A stretch of DNA of 64,000 bases from Massilia sp. HP4 (GTDB taxonomy: Bacteria; Pseudomonadota; Gammaproteobacteria; Burkholderiales; Burkholderiaceae_D). The notes below the pieces were generated by a model. The model worked only from the letters and a program-made list of their open reading frames with translations. It was not told the DNA's origin and ran no database searches. The stretch's first letter is position 1. Every line of letters begins with the position of its first letter. Of this stretch, positions 11,152 through 19,463 are shown piece after piece. The DNA is taken from contig NZ_STGG01000012.1 in NCBI RefSeq assembly GCF_005222695.1, positions 1 through 64,000 of the forward strand, read 5' to 3'. The position numbers and the translations under genes were made by a program.

Positions 11152-12201
11152 CTACACCCCGCGCTCCAGCGCCGCGCCGAGCCAGCCCAGTTCACCGTCC
11201 AGCGCGGCCCGGATCGGCCCCGGCGTGAGGCCGGTCCAGCGCTTGAACGAGCGCCGGAAATTGGCCGCGTCATGAAAGCCCAGGTAGCGCGCGACCTCTT
11301 CGTTGTCGGCCCGCTCGACCTGGAACAGCCACAGCGCCACATGGGTGCGCACCCCGTCCAGCTCGCCCTGGAAATGGGTGTGATGGCGCAGCAGCTGGCG
11401 CTTGAAGGTCGCCGGGCTGACGCCGAAGTCGGCCGCCGTGCGCTCCAGCGTCGGCGCCATGCGCACATTGGCCAGCAGGTAGTCGTAGAGCGCGGCCAGC
11501 AGGCCCGGCGCGCGCGGGGCTTCCTGCTCGGCCGCCTGCTGCGCCACGCGCGCCGCCATCTCGCTGGCGCGCGGCCACGGCCGATCCAGCCAGTCTGACG
11601 GCAGCAGCATGGCGTCGAGCTGGCAGTTGAAGCGCAGCTCGGTGCCCAGGTGGACGTGGTGCTGTTCGACGTGGCGTGGCGCGCCGCGGTTGAAGCAGAA
11701 GCGCCACGGCAGGCGCTCACCGCCCAGCCAGCGGCACAGGGCGACCAGCGCCGTCATGTGCATCTCGACCAGGGCCGGACGGATGCCGGGAGCGCCATAG
11801 GCGTCGACCCAGTACAGCAGCGCCACCTCCCCCCAGCTCTCGAAGCGCGGCCGCAGCAGCGGCGTCAGGCGCGCATGGTGACGGCACAGGGTCTGCAGCA
11901 GCACGCGCAGGTTCGGGGCCTGCACCAGCGCGTGGCTGGCCGCGCCGTCGTGGCCGGGAAGCAGCAGCTGGCCCAGCATGAAGCTGGTGTCGGGACTGTC
12001 CAGGGTACGCAGGGTGTTCGCCAGCTGCTGCAGGTACTGCGCCGGCGCCACCAGGCCATCGGGGTTCAGGCCGGCCACCAGCCCCGTGTCGCGCAGCAGG
12101 TCGGCGTCGTCCGCATCGCGCGAGCGACCGTATTCCAGCGCCAGCGCGGGCTGCTGCCGCGCCGGGATCGAGGGTTCTCCGGCAGGTTGCCAGGCGATCA
12201 C
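11152..12201 (-). CDS. AraC-family regulator (arabinose-binding-domain type)
   Basis: 349-residue regulator with an N-terminal ligand domain of the type found in Pseudomonas ArgR/OruR-like AraC proteins (segment SFMLGQLLLPGHDG, about residues 70-85) and a C-terminal double HTH (TAADFGVSPATFKRQLLRHH and EVARYLGFHDAANFRRSFKRW). The start is GTG at 12199-12201, which overlaps the stop of the GGDEF gene (GTGA) and argues for coupled translation. Pairing a degenerate GGDEF membrane protein with an AraC regulator is unusual and suggests a signalling pair (inference). Confidence 0.85.
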   Translation of the reverse strand: MIAWQPAGEPSIPARQQPALALEYGRSRDADDADLLRDTGLVAGLNPDGLVAPAQYLQQLANTLRTLDSPDTSFMLGQLLLPGHDGAASHALVQAPNLRVLLQTLCRHHARLTPLLRPRFESWGEVALLYWVDAYGAPGIRPALVEMHMTALVALCRWLGGERLPWRFCFNRGAPRHVEQHHVHLGTELRFNCQLDAMLLPSDWLDRPWPRASEMAARVAQQAAEQEAPRAPGLLAALYDYLLANVRMAPTLERTAADFGVSPATFKRQLLRHHTHFQGELDGVRTHVALWLFQVERADNEEVARYLGFHDAANFRRSFKRWTGLTPGPIRAALDGELGWLGAALERGV

Positions 12202-13061
12202 ACGGCGTCCATCTGGCGGCACAGGTCGGCCAGCAGCGCATCCGGCGCCCCGCGTGCCGGCGCGCAGCCATGGCGCAGCGTGACCCGCACCCGGCCGTTC
12301 GGCGCATGGTGCCGCATCGACGACACCATGCGGCACAGGTGCTGGGCGGCGTCGCGCGCGTCGGCCTCTTGCAGGCCTGGCATCAACACCGCGAAGCGGT
12401 CGCCCGCATAGCGGCACAGCAGGTCTTCGTTGCGCAGGTTCAGCAGCAGCATGTGCGCCACCGCCTGCAGCACGCGGTCGCCTTCAGCCTGGCCATGCTC
12501 GCGATTGATGCGATGGAATTCGTCGATATCGAATAGCACCAGCGCGCTGGCGCCCTCGCCTCCCATGCGTTTGCTCTCCAGGCGCAGCTGCTCGCGCAGG
12601 TAGGCCGCGTCGGCCAGCTGGGTGATGCGGTCGAACGGGCGGTGATTGCGAAACAGGCGCTCGCGCTTGCGCATGTGGTCGGACAGGGTGGCCTGCTCCA
12701 GCCGCCAGTAATACATGCCGACGGTCAGGATCAGCATCCCGAGCGGCAGCAAGGATTCGAGCGCGTTGTCCCACAGCGCGGCCTTGTCGATGTCGACTAC
12801 CTCGTCCAGGCAGTCGGCCCACGACCCGAGCATGATGCAGGCCAGGCCGCCGGCCAGCAGGCGCGTGACCAGGCCATCGGGGCGGCTGGACAGCACGATC
12901 AGGCACCACAGGGCCGCCAGCAGCGAGGTGCCGCCCTCGCTCGCGATGTCCACCCAGTCCCATTCTGCCATCGGGATGCCGGTCCCGGCGCCGACGAACA
13001 GGAAGGCGAAGGCGCCGAGCAGGGCGCCGATCAACAGGGCATGGCGGATGACGTTGGACAT
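12198..13061 (-). CDS. membrane protein with degenerate GGDEF domain
   Basis: About 287 residues. Five to six hydrophobic segments in the first 120 residues form a membrane sensor; a GGDEF-type domain follows (about 135-280). The metal-binding strand LFDIDEFHRINREHG is present, but the signature reads AGDRF in place of GGDEF, so cyclase activity is doubtful and the domain may act as a c-di-GMP or GTP sensor. The start is uncertain: ATG at 13061 opens a membrane-type N-terminus, another ATG lies at 13094, and neither has a strong ribosome site. It overlaps the downstream AraC gene by 4 bp. Confidence 0.8.
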   Translation of the reverse strand: MSNVIRHALLIGALLGAFAFLFVGAGTGIPMAEWDWVDIASEGGTSLLAALWCLIVLSSRPDGLVTRLLAGGLACIMLGSWADCLDEVVDIDKAALWDNALESLLPLGMLILTVGMYYWRLEQATLSDHMRKRERLFRNHRPFDRITQLADAAYLREQLRLESKRMGGEGASALVLFDIDEFHRINREHGQAEGDRVLQAVAHMLLLNLRNEDLLCRYAGDRFAVLMPGLQEADARDAAQHLCRMVSSMRHHAPNGRVRVTLRHGCAPARGAPDALLADLCRQMDAV

Positions 13062-13105
13062 GGGGGCAGCGTTGGAGGTGGATCGCCGGAACATAGCGCA
13101 GCCAG

Positions 13106-13131
13106 ATGACCGCAGGATGACAGGATGACAA
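13106..13131. promoter_or_regulatory. ATGAC direct repeats, possible Pho-box-like site
   Basis: ATGACCG-CAGG-ATGACAG followed by ATGACAA; the first two units are offset by 11 bp. Read on the other strand they are TGTCAT-like, which resembles the PhoB box (CTGTCAT repeats 11 bp apart). Lies between the GGDEF gene and the receptor-phytase operon. Binding is inference. Confidence 0.35.
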
Positions 13132-13228
13132 AGCTGTCGCATCCCGGCACGGGGTCCGAACGGCTCACGGCAAACCATCTTCGACGCCTCCATCCGGCTG
13201 CGCCACGCGGCGCGCACCGTTGGGCGGC

Positions 13229-13294
13229 GAGTCATTTCAGCTCATCCTGGGCTCATGCGGGCTTCGCAGCGGACCGGCGTCACCAACTCGTCAT
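13229..13294 (+). promoter_or_regulatory. TCAT repeats upstream of the receptor-phytase operon
   Basis: TCAT cores at 13232, 13242 and 13253 (offsets 10 and 11) and a second pair, TCAC at 13280 and TCAT at 13291 (offset 11), with CATATT at 13292-13297 as a possible -10. The 11-bp periodicity is what PhoB-type activators recognise and fits phosphate control of a phytase; not proven. Confidence 0.35.
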
Positions 13295-13340
13295 ATTGGG
13301 ACACCAGAATCCGCCCCACTCCAACTACCTTCTTGCCCCC

Positions 13341-15869
13341 ATGCGCTATCTCGCCCTCCCCGCCATCACCGCCAGCCTGCTGGCCGCTGCCGGCGTCCAC
13401 GCCGCTCCGGCGCCGGCGCCGACTCCGGCCGTCGAATCCAGCGTGGTCGTCACCGGCCAGCGCGCCAGCCTGGCGCGCGCCATCGCTGCCCAGGAACAGG
13501 CCGACAATATCGTCAGCGTCGTCAGCAGCGACGACATCGGCCACCTGCCGGACAAGAACGCCGCCGAGGCGCTGGCGCGCGTGCCCGGCCTGTCGGTCCA
13601 GCGCGACCAGGGCGAGGGCCGCTACGTGGTGGTGCGCGGCCTGGATGCCGACTACAACAGCGTGACCATCAATGGCGCCCTGGTGCCATCGCCGGAAGCG
13701 ACGCGCCGTGCAGTGGCGCTGGACGTGCTGCCGGCCGGCCTGGTGCGCTCGCTGGAAGTGACCAAGTCGGCCACGCCCGACCAGGACGCCAACTCGTTGG
13801 GCGGCACGGTCGAAGTCAAGACCCTGTCGGCCTTCGACCTGCCGGGCAAGCTGCTCAGCGTCGGCGTGGCCGCCAGCCACGACACCAACACCGACCAGAA
13901 CAGCCCCAGCGCCAACCTGCTGTGGGCCCAGCGCTTCATGGACGGCAAGCTCGGCATCGCCGCCGGCCTGTCGGGCGAGAAGCGCAAGTTCGGCTCGGAC
14001 AACGTGGAAACGGGCGGCGCCTGGGACGGCAAGCGCCTGGAAGGCTTCGAGATGCGCGACTACCTGCCCACGCGCGAACGCCGCGCCGGCGCCGTCAACC
14101 TCGAGTACCGCCCGGACGCCACCACCAGCTACGCCCTGCGCGGCTTCATGAGCCGCTTTTCGGACGAAGAATCGCGCGACCGCATGACGGTGGGCGATTT
14201 CGAGAACGACGACGAGAGCGTGGCCGAGGGCGAACTCGCCCCCGCCACCGTCGAGCGCCGCCTGCGCCAGCGCAAGTACACGCAAGAGATCCGCTCGCTC
14301 ACCGGCTCGATGGACCGCCGCTTCGGCGACGCCTGGAAGATGCACCTCGAGGCCGCCACCAGCCGCGCCACCGACAAGACGCCGAACGCGATCAGCGATG
14401 CGCGCTTCACCAACGTCGAGAGCTTCCCCGACGTCGGCTTCACCAACACCCGCGCACCGCATTTGATCGCCCCCGCCGGCGTGGCCGACGCCGCCAACTA
14501 CGAACTCGACTCGTTCGCGATCGAGCGTGCCTATGCGAAGGACAGCAGCCACCAGCTACGCCTCGACCTGCAACGCGAGTTCGATGCCGGCGACTGGAGC
14601 GGCGCGTTCAAGTTCGGCGCCAAGGCCACCCGCCGCGACAAGCGCACCGACACCGACGCCTGGGAGTTCGGCAGCGACGATCCCGAAGACGGCGACTACT
14701 GGGGCGCCGGTCCGACCTCGATGAGCGCCTTTGTCAATGGCACCCGCATCGATTACCCCTTCGGCAACCTGGGCTACACGCTCGACCCGAACCTGGTACG
14801 CGCCCGCCTGGCCGGCCTGGACCGCGACGGCGCCCGCGCGATCGTCGACTCGGCACTGGACGACTTCAAGCTGCAGGAAGACATCGACGCCGCCTATGTG
14901 CAGGCCAGCCTGCGCAGCGGCGCCTGGTCGCTGCTGGCGGGCGTGCGCGCCGAGCGCACCCGCTTCAAGGCCGATGGCTCGCAGGTGACGGACGAAGACG
15001 AGATCACGCCACGCGGCGCCGCGCGCTCGTACACCAACTGGCTGCCGGGCATGCACCTGCGTTATGACATCGACCAGCACACCAGCCTGCGCGCCGCATG
15101 GAGCAACTCGGTGGTGCGCGCCAACTTCGCCCAGCTGGCGCCGGGCGTGAGCCTGGACGGCGACGACGAAGCCACCATCGGCAACCCGGACCTGAATCCG
15201 CTGCGCTCGCACAACCTGGACCTGGGCATCGAGCGCACCCTCGGCGGCGACGGCGTGGTGTCGGCCTATGTCTTCACCAAGGATATCAAGGACTTTACTT
15301 ACGCTACCGACCTGGCCGGCCGCGGAGAATGGGCCGACTACTCCAGCGCGATCTCGTACGCCAATGGCGAGAAAGCCCGGGTGCGCGGCATCGAGCTGGC
15401 CTGGCAGCAGCCGCTGCGCATGCTGCCGGCGCCGTTCAACGGCCTGCTGGTCGGTGTCAACGGCGCCATCACCCACTCGCGCGCCGGTATCGACAGCGCA
15501 GATGGCGACGGCGGGATCGGTGCACGCGAGATCCGCATGCCCGGCCAGTCGAACCGCATCGGCAACCTGATGGTCGGCTACGAGGCCGGTGGCTTCAGCG
15601 CGCGCCTGGCGATGAACTACAAGTCGCCCTACCTGCTGGAGCTGGGCGAGGACGTGCTCGACGCAACCCAGGACCGCTATGTCGACACCCAGAAGCAGCT
15701 GGACTTCTCGATGTCGTACAAGCTCGACAAACGCTGGCAGCTGACCTTCGATGCCAGCAACCTGAACAACGAAAAATACTACGTCTACATGGGCGACAAG
15801 TCCCGCAATTCGCAACACGAACAATACGGCCGCACCTTCAAGATCGGCCTGAAAGCGAGCATCTTCTAA
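13341..15869 (+). CDS. TonB-dependent receptor (partner of phytase)
   Basis: Outer-membrane, energy-coupled transporter, 842 residues. Signal peptide MRYLALPAITASLLAAAGVHA; candidate TonB box ESSVVVTGQRA; plug domain with PDKNAAEALARVPGLSVQRD and the repeated R-G-x-D pattern; long beta-barrel ending in Phe (IGLKASIF). It belongs to the branch of receptors with the DKNAAEAL plug signature common in carbohydrate or phosphorylated-substrate utilisers. The stop codon overlaps the start of a phytase (TAATG), so it probably imports phytate or its breakdown products. Substrate is inference from that coupling. Confidence 0.93.
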   Translation: MRYLALPAITASLLAAAGVHAAPAPAPTPAVESSVVVTGQRASLARAIAAQEQADNIVSVVSSDDIGHLPDKNAAEALARVPGLSVQRDQGEGRYVVVRGLDADYNSVTINGALVPSPEATRRAVALDVLPAGLVRSLEVTKSATPDQDANSLGGTVEVKTLSAFDLPGKLLSVGVAASHDTNTDQNSPSANLLWAQRFMDGKLGIAAGLSGEKRKFGSDNVETGGAWDGKRLEGFEMRDYLPTRERRAGAVNLEYRPDATTSYALRGFMSRFSDEESRDRMTVGDFENDDESVAEGELAPATVERRLRQRKYTQEIRSLTGSMDRRFGDAWKMHLEAATSRATDKTPNAISDARFTNVESFPDVGFTNTRAPHLIAPAGVADAANYELDSFAIERAYAKDSSHQLRLDLQREFDAGDWSGAFKFGAKATRRDKRTDTDAWEFGSDDPEDGDYWGAGPTSMSAFVNGTRIDYPFGNLGYTLDPNLVRARLAGLDRDGARAIVDSALDDFKLQEDIDAAYVQASLRSGAWSLLAGVRAERTRFKADGSQVTDEDEITPRGAARSYTNWLPGMHLRYDIDQHTSLRAAWSNSVVRANFAQLAPGVSLDGDDEATIGNPDLNPLRSHNLDLGIERTLGGDGVVSAYVFTKDIKDFTYATDLAGRGEWADYSSAISYANGEKARVRGIELAWQQPLRMLPAPFNGLLVGVNGAITHSRAGIDSADGDGGIGAREIRMPGQSNRIGNLMVGYEAGGFSARLAMNYKSPYLLELGEDVLDATQDRYVDTQKQLDFSMSYKLDKRWQLTFDASNLNNEKYYVYMGDKSRNSQHEQYGRTFKIGLKASIF

Positions 15870-17698
15870 TGAAAAAAATCGTTTCCCTGGTTCTCCTCGC
15901 CACCCTGCACGCGGCCGCGGCCGCGGCTGCCGCCACCGCGCCGAACGTGCCAGCTTCGCTGGCCAAGACCGAGGCCCTGGCCGCGCTGCCGGGCGGCGCC
16001 TGGCTGGCGCTCGACAAGAATGCCTTGCGCCTGGTCGGCGCCGACGGCAGCGAACGCGCCCGCCTGGCCGTGCGCGCCGAACAGCTCGACCTGCGTCCCG
16101 TCGACGGAGGCGTGCTGGCCATCGTCATGGATTCCAACACCGAGCGCGTGCAGCCGGTGCAGGTCGACCTCGCGGCCGGCTCCCTGAAAGCCTTGCCGCC
16201 GATGCCGGAAGCCGGTTTCGGCCTGGAGGCGGCCTGCATGTACCGCGACGCCCAGGGCCTGGACCACGTGTTCATGGTCGGCCCCGATGGCCAGGCGCAG
16301 CAGTGGCTGCTGGGCACGGAGTACCGCCTGGTGCGCCGCCTGGCCCTGCCGACCGCGGTCACCCACTGCCGCGTCGACGATGCCCACGCCACCCTGTTCG
16401 TGGCCGAGGAAGGCATGGGCCTGTGGGCCTTCGGCGCGAATGCCGAAGGTCCGTCGGCGCGGGTGCCGGTGGCGCTGCGTGCACCCTACGGCAAGCTGGC
16501 CGGCGAGATCGAGGGACTGGCCGTGCTGCCGGGCGGCGTGGCGGCCCTGGACGAGAAAGGCGATTTGCTGACCTGGCGCCGCACCGGCGCCAATTGGACC
16601 GCGCTGCCGGCGCGCGCACTGGGCGGCAAGCAGCTGGTGGCGCTGGGCGGCGCTGCGCTGATGGTGAATACGAAAAAGGGCTGGCAGGCGCCGGCACTGG
16701 CATGGAAGGCCGACGCCCTGGCCCCGCGCGCGTTGCCGATCGTGCTGCCGCGCATGCAGACCGAACCCGTGGCCCAGCTGGGCGATGCGGCCGACGATCC
16801 GGCGATCTGGGTCAACCCGAAGGATGCGACCCAGTCGCGCATCCTCGGCACCAACAAGAAGCAAGGCATGCTGGTGTACGACCTGCAGGGCAAGGAAACC
16901 CAGTTCCTGCCGGCCGGCCGCCTGAACAATGTCGACGTGCGCCAGGGCCTGCGTTTCGGCGACGAGCGCTTCGACCTGGCCGTGGCCACCCAGCGCGACG
17001 AGAATGCGATGGTGCTGTTCACGATCGACGCCAAGGGCATGCTGACGGAAGCGGCGCGCCTGCCGACCGGCCTGGACGACATCTACGGCACCTGCACCTA
17101 CCGCACCGCCGCGGGCGGCCTGGACGCTTTCGTCAATGACAAGGACGGTCGCTACGAACACTGGCAGATCGGCCGCAGCGGCGGCAAGTTCAGCGCCAGC
17201 CTGGCGCGCCAGTTCAAGGTCGCCACGCAACCCGAAGGCTGCGTGGCCGACGACCGCAGCGGCCTCTTGTTCGTGGGTGAAGAAGACAAGGCCCTGTGGG
17301 TCACCTCGGCCAGGGCCGATCAACCGGCCACCCTCAAGATGGTGATGCCGGTGGGCGAGTGGCTGCACGATGACATCGAAGGCATGGGCATCTACCACGG
17401 CGACAAGCACAGCTACCTGGTGGTGTCGAGCCAGGGCAACAGCAGCTATGTGGTGTTCGACGCGGCGCCGCCGTTCAAGGTACGCGGCGCGTTCCGGATC
17501 GGCATGGATCCGGTGGCCGGCATCGACGGCGCATCCGAAACCGATGGCCTGGAAGTGAGCTCGGCCAACTTCGGCGGCCCGTACGCACGCGGTATGCTGG
17601 TGGTGCACGACGGCTTCAAGCGCATGCCGGACGCTGCCCAGAACTACAAGGCGGTGGCGTGGGACGATATCGCCAAGGCCTTGAAGCTGGAGGACTAA
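15869..17698 (+). CDS. secreted beta-propeller phytase (3-phytase), two-domain
   Basis: Calcium-dependent phytase that releases phosphate from inositol hexakisphosphate. The 609-residue precursor has a signal peptide (MKKIVSLVLLATLHAAAAAA). The C-terminal half (about residues 290-600) is a complete six-bladed phytase domain: GDAADDPAIWVNP, GTNKKQGMLVYDLQGKE, NNVDVR, QPEGCVADD and FVGEEDKALW. The N-terminal half is a second, divergent propeller-like domain lacking the catalytic DDPAIW motif, as in known dual-domain phytases where it raises activity. Translationally coupled to the upstream receptor; its end overlaps the convergent MutS-like gene by 4 bp. Confidence 0.93.
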   Translation: MKKIVSLVLLATLHAAAAAAAATAPNVPASLAKTEALAALPGGAWLALDKNALRLVGADGSERARLAVRAEQLDLRPVDGGVLAIVMDSNTERVQPVQVDLAAGSLKALPPMPEAGFGLEAACMYRDAQGLDHVFMVGPDGQAQQWLLGTEYRLVRRLALPTAVTHCRVDDAHATLFVAEEGMGLWAFGANAEGPSARVPVALRAPYGKLAGEIEGLAVLPGGVAALDEKGDLLTWRRTGANWTALPARALGGKQLVALGGAALMVNTKKGWQAPALAWKADALAPRALPIVLPRMQTEPVAQLGDAADDPAIWVNPKDATQSRILGTNKKQGMLVYDLQGKETQFLPAGRLNNVDVRQGLRFGDERFDLAVATQRDENAMVLFTIDAKGMLTEAARLPTGLDDIYGTCTYRTAAGGLDAFVNDKDGRYEHWQIGRSGGKFSASLARQFKVATQPEGCVADDRSGLLFVGEEDKALWVTSARADQPATLKMVMPVGEWLHDDIEGMGIYHGDKHSYLVVSSQGNSSYVVFDAAPPFKVRGAFRIGMDPVAGIDGASETDGLEVSSANFGGPYARGMLVVHDGFKRMPDAAQNYKAVAWDDIAKALKLED

Positions 17699-19284
17699 GC
17701 GCGGTCGGGCTGTGCGAGGTGGCGGCTCAACCTGCGCGCCACCTCGGCGGCTCGCCCTTCGATGCGCTCGCCGAAACCCTGGGTCGCCAGCAGCGCAATC
17801 CCGTTCGGGTTGCGCAATACGCCTGGCGCCAGCACCGGCCTGCCGCTGGCGGTGTCGATGAAGAACGGCGCCAACCGTTCACTCAGCAGCGGCGCCAGCA
17901 CCAGGTTATGCGACGACACCAGCACCAGGTCGCGTTCCGATAATTCCTCCAGCACCGCGCAGGCGGCCGATACCGACTCCAGGTGGTTGGTGCCGCGGAA
18001 CACCTCATCGATGAGGCAGATGCCCGGCGGCTGGCCGGCGGCGTCCAGCAATTCGCGCGCGCGCCGCAGCTCGGCCATGTACAGGCTCTCGCCGCCCAGC
18101 AGCGAATCCTCGTTCTGCATGCTGGCGCGCACCGGCAGCGCCGGCAGGCAGGCCCGCGTGGCGTAGCAGAAGCCGAAGGCGCGCGCCGCGATCGCGTTCA
18201 GGCCGACCATGCGCAGGAAGGTGCTCTTGCCCGAAGCGTTCTGGCCCGAGACGAAAGCGCCCTTGCCAGCCAGCGTCACCGACAGCGCGACCGGCCTGTC
18301 CATCAGCGGGTGGATGCCTTCCTCCAGCACCAGCGTGCGCGCGTCGCCGCGCTCGGCCCAGCACCAGCGCCCGATCGACGCGAGCTGGCGCACCAGGGCC
18401 ACATCGGCCTCGAGGTTCGCGCAGGCCAGGTAGCACTCGCGCAGCAAGGCACGCTCGGCGTGCACGATGCGCAGCGTCTTGAAGTAAAACGTCACATTGG
18501 CCGCTGCGAACCAGTCGGCGTATTGGATCGCGCCCGGGATCATGCGCAGGCTCAGCGAGCGCGCCAGGCGCAGATGCAGGCGTTCCGCCCTGGGGCGCGC
18601 CGCCACGAACGGTTCCAGCAGCTGCCCGCCCTGCCCGCCCAGCAGGCTGGTCGTGCGCAGCAGCGCGTGCAGCGCGCGGGTGGTGGCGCGCCATTCCTCA
18701 AGCGGGCGGTGCAGGCGCATCTGCAGCGCCATCAGGGGCGCCAGCGCCGCCAGGGTCAGCACCCAGCCCAGCGGCAGGGTCACCAGGGCAGCCAGCGACA
18801 GCAGCAGCGCGAGCGGCAGCAGCCATAGCCAGCGCGACCACCACGGGCTTGCCGGCGCCGTATCCTGGAACAGCATGCCAGCTATCTCGGCATCGGCATG
18901 GCGCAAGGTAGACAGGCTGGCGTCGATCGCATCCAGCCGCGCCGGGTCGTCCATCAGCGCCTGCAGGCGCACGCGTTGCGCGGTGCACGCCGCATCGTCG
19001 ATGCCGGCGCGCAGGCGCTGGTGTAGCACCTGGCGCGCGAAGATGCTGGCCTGCGGCGCCAATTTCTCTTCGAACGATTCGAGCAGCAAATCGTTCCAGG
19101 TCTGGTCGTCGATGCCGGCGGCCCCATCGAGGCGGTACAGGCGAGCCACCTCGTCCGGGATGAAGAAATGGCGGGGCGGCGGGGGGGATGGGGCGAGCGC
19201 GAGGCTGCGCCACAGGTCTTGCAGGTGGTCGAACAACGACAAGGTCTGTCCATGTGAACCGGCGGCGCCGGGTGCAGGTCCCAC
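17695..19284 (-). CDS. membrane-anchored MutS-like ATPase
   Basis: 529 residues from a GTG start. Residues about 150-195 form two hydrophobic helices (WLWLLPLALLLSLAALV and WVLTLAALAPLMALQM). The C-terminal third is a MutS domain V ATPase: Walker A SGQNASGKST near residue 346, Walker B CLIDEVFRGTN near 423, and the signature-like SLYMAELRRARELLD between. The N-terminal mismatch-recognition and connector domains of MutS are absent, so it is not the repair protein. Its true role is unknown. The N-terminus is uncertain because no ATG is available; GTG at 19284 or an in-frame TTG slightly downstream could be used. Confidence 0.85.
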   Translation of the reverse strand: MGPAPGAAGSHGQTLSLFDHLQDLWRSLALAPSPPPPRHFFIPDEVARLYRLDGAAGIDDQTWNDLLLESFEEKLAPQASIFARQVLHQRLRAGIDDAACTAQRVRLQALMDDPARLDAIDASLSTLRHADAEIAGMLFQDTAPASPWWSRWLWLLPLALLLSLAALVTLPLGWVLTLAALAPLMALQMRLHRPLEEWRATTRALHALLRTTSLLGGQGGQLLEPFVAARPRAERLHLRLARSLSLRMIPGAIQYADWFAAANVTFYFKTLRIVHAERALLRECYLACANLEADVALVRQLASIGRWCWAERGDARTLVLEEGIHPLMDRPVALSVTLAGKGAFVSGQNASGKSTFLRMVGLNAIAARAFGFCYATRACLPALPVRASMQNEDSLLGGESLYMAELRRARELLDAAGQPPGICLIDEVFRGTNHLESVSAACAVLEELSERDLVLVSSHNLVLAPLLSERLAPFFIDTASGRPVLAPGVLRNPNGIALLATQGFGERIEGRAAEVARRLSRHLAQPDRA

Positions 19285-19463
19285 ATAGGGGCCGGATTGC
19301 CAACTTGCAAGATCGGAAACATTGGCGAGCTGAAATTACCCGTCGTGCATTCCCAACATCGAATCCGACAATGTACGTTTCCCAACATACCGCGCTCCAA
19401 ATCGCTGGCACGATCGTTCTCGCAAGGCTCCCACCAATAACGACCAGGAAAGGCAGGCCCCCG

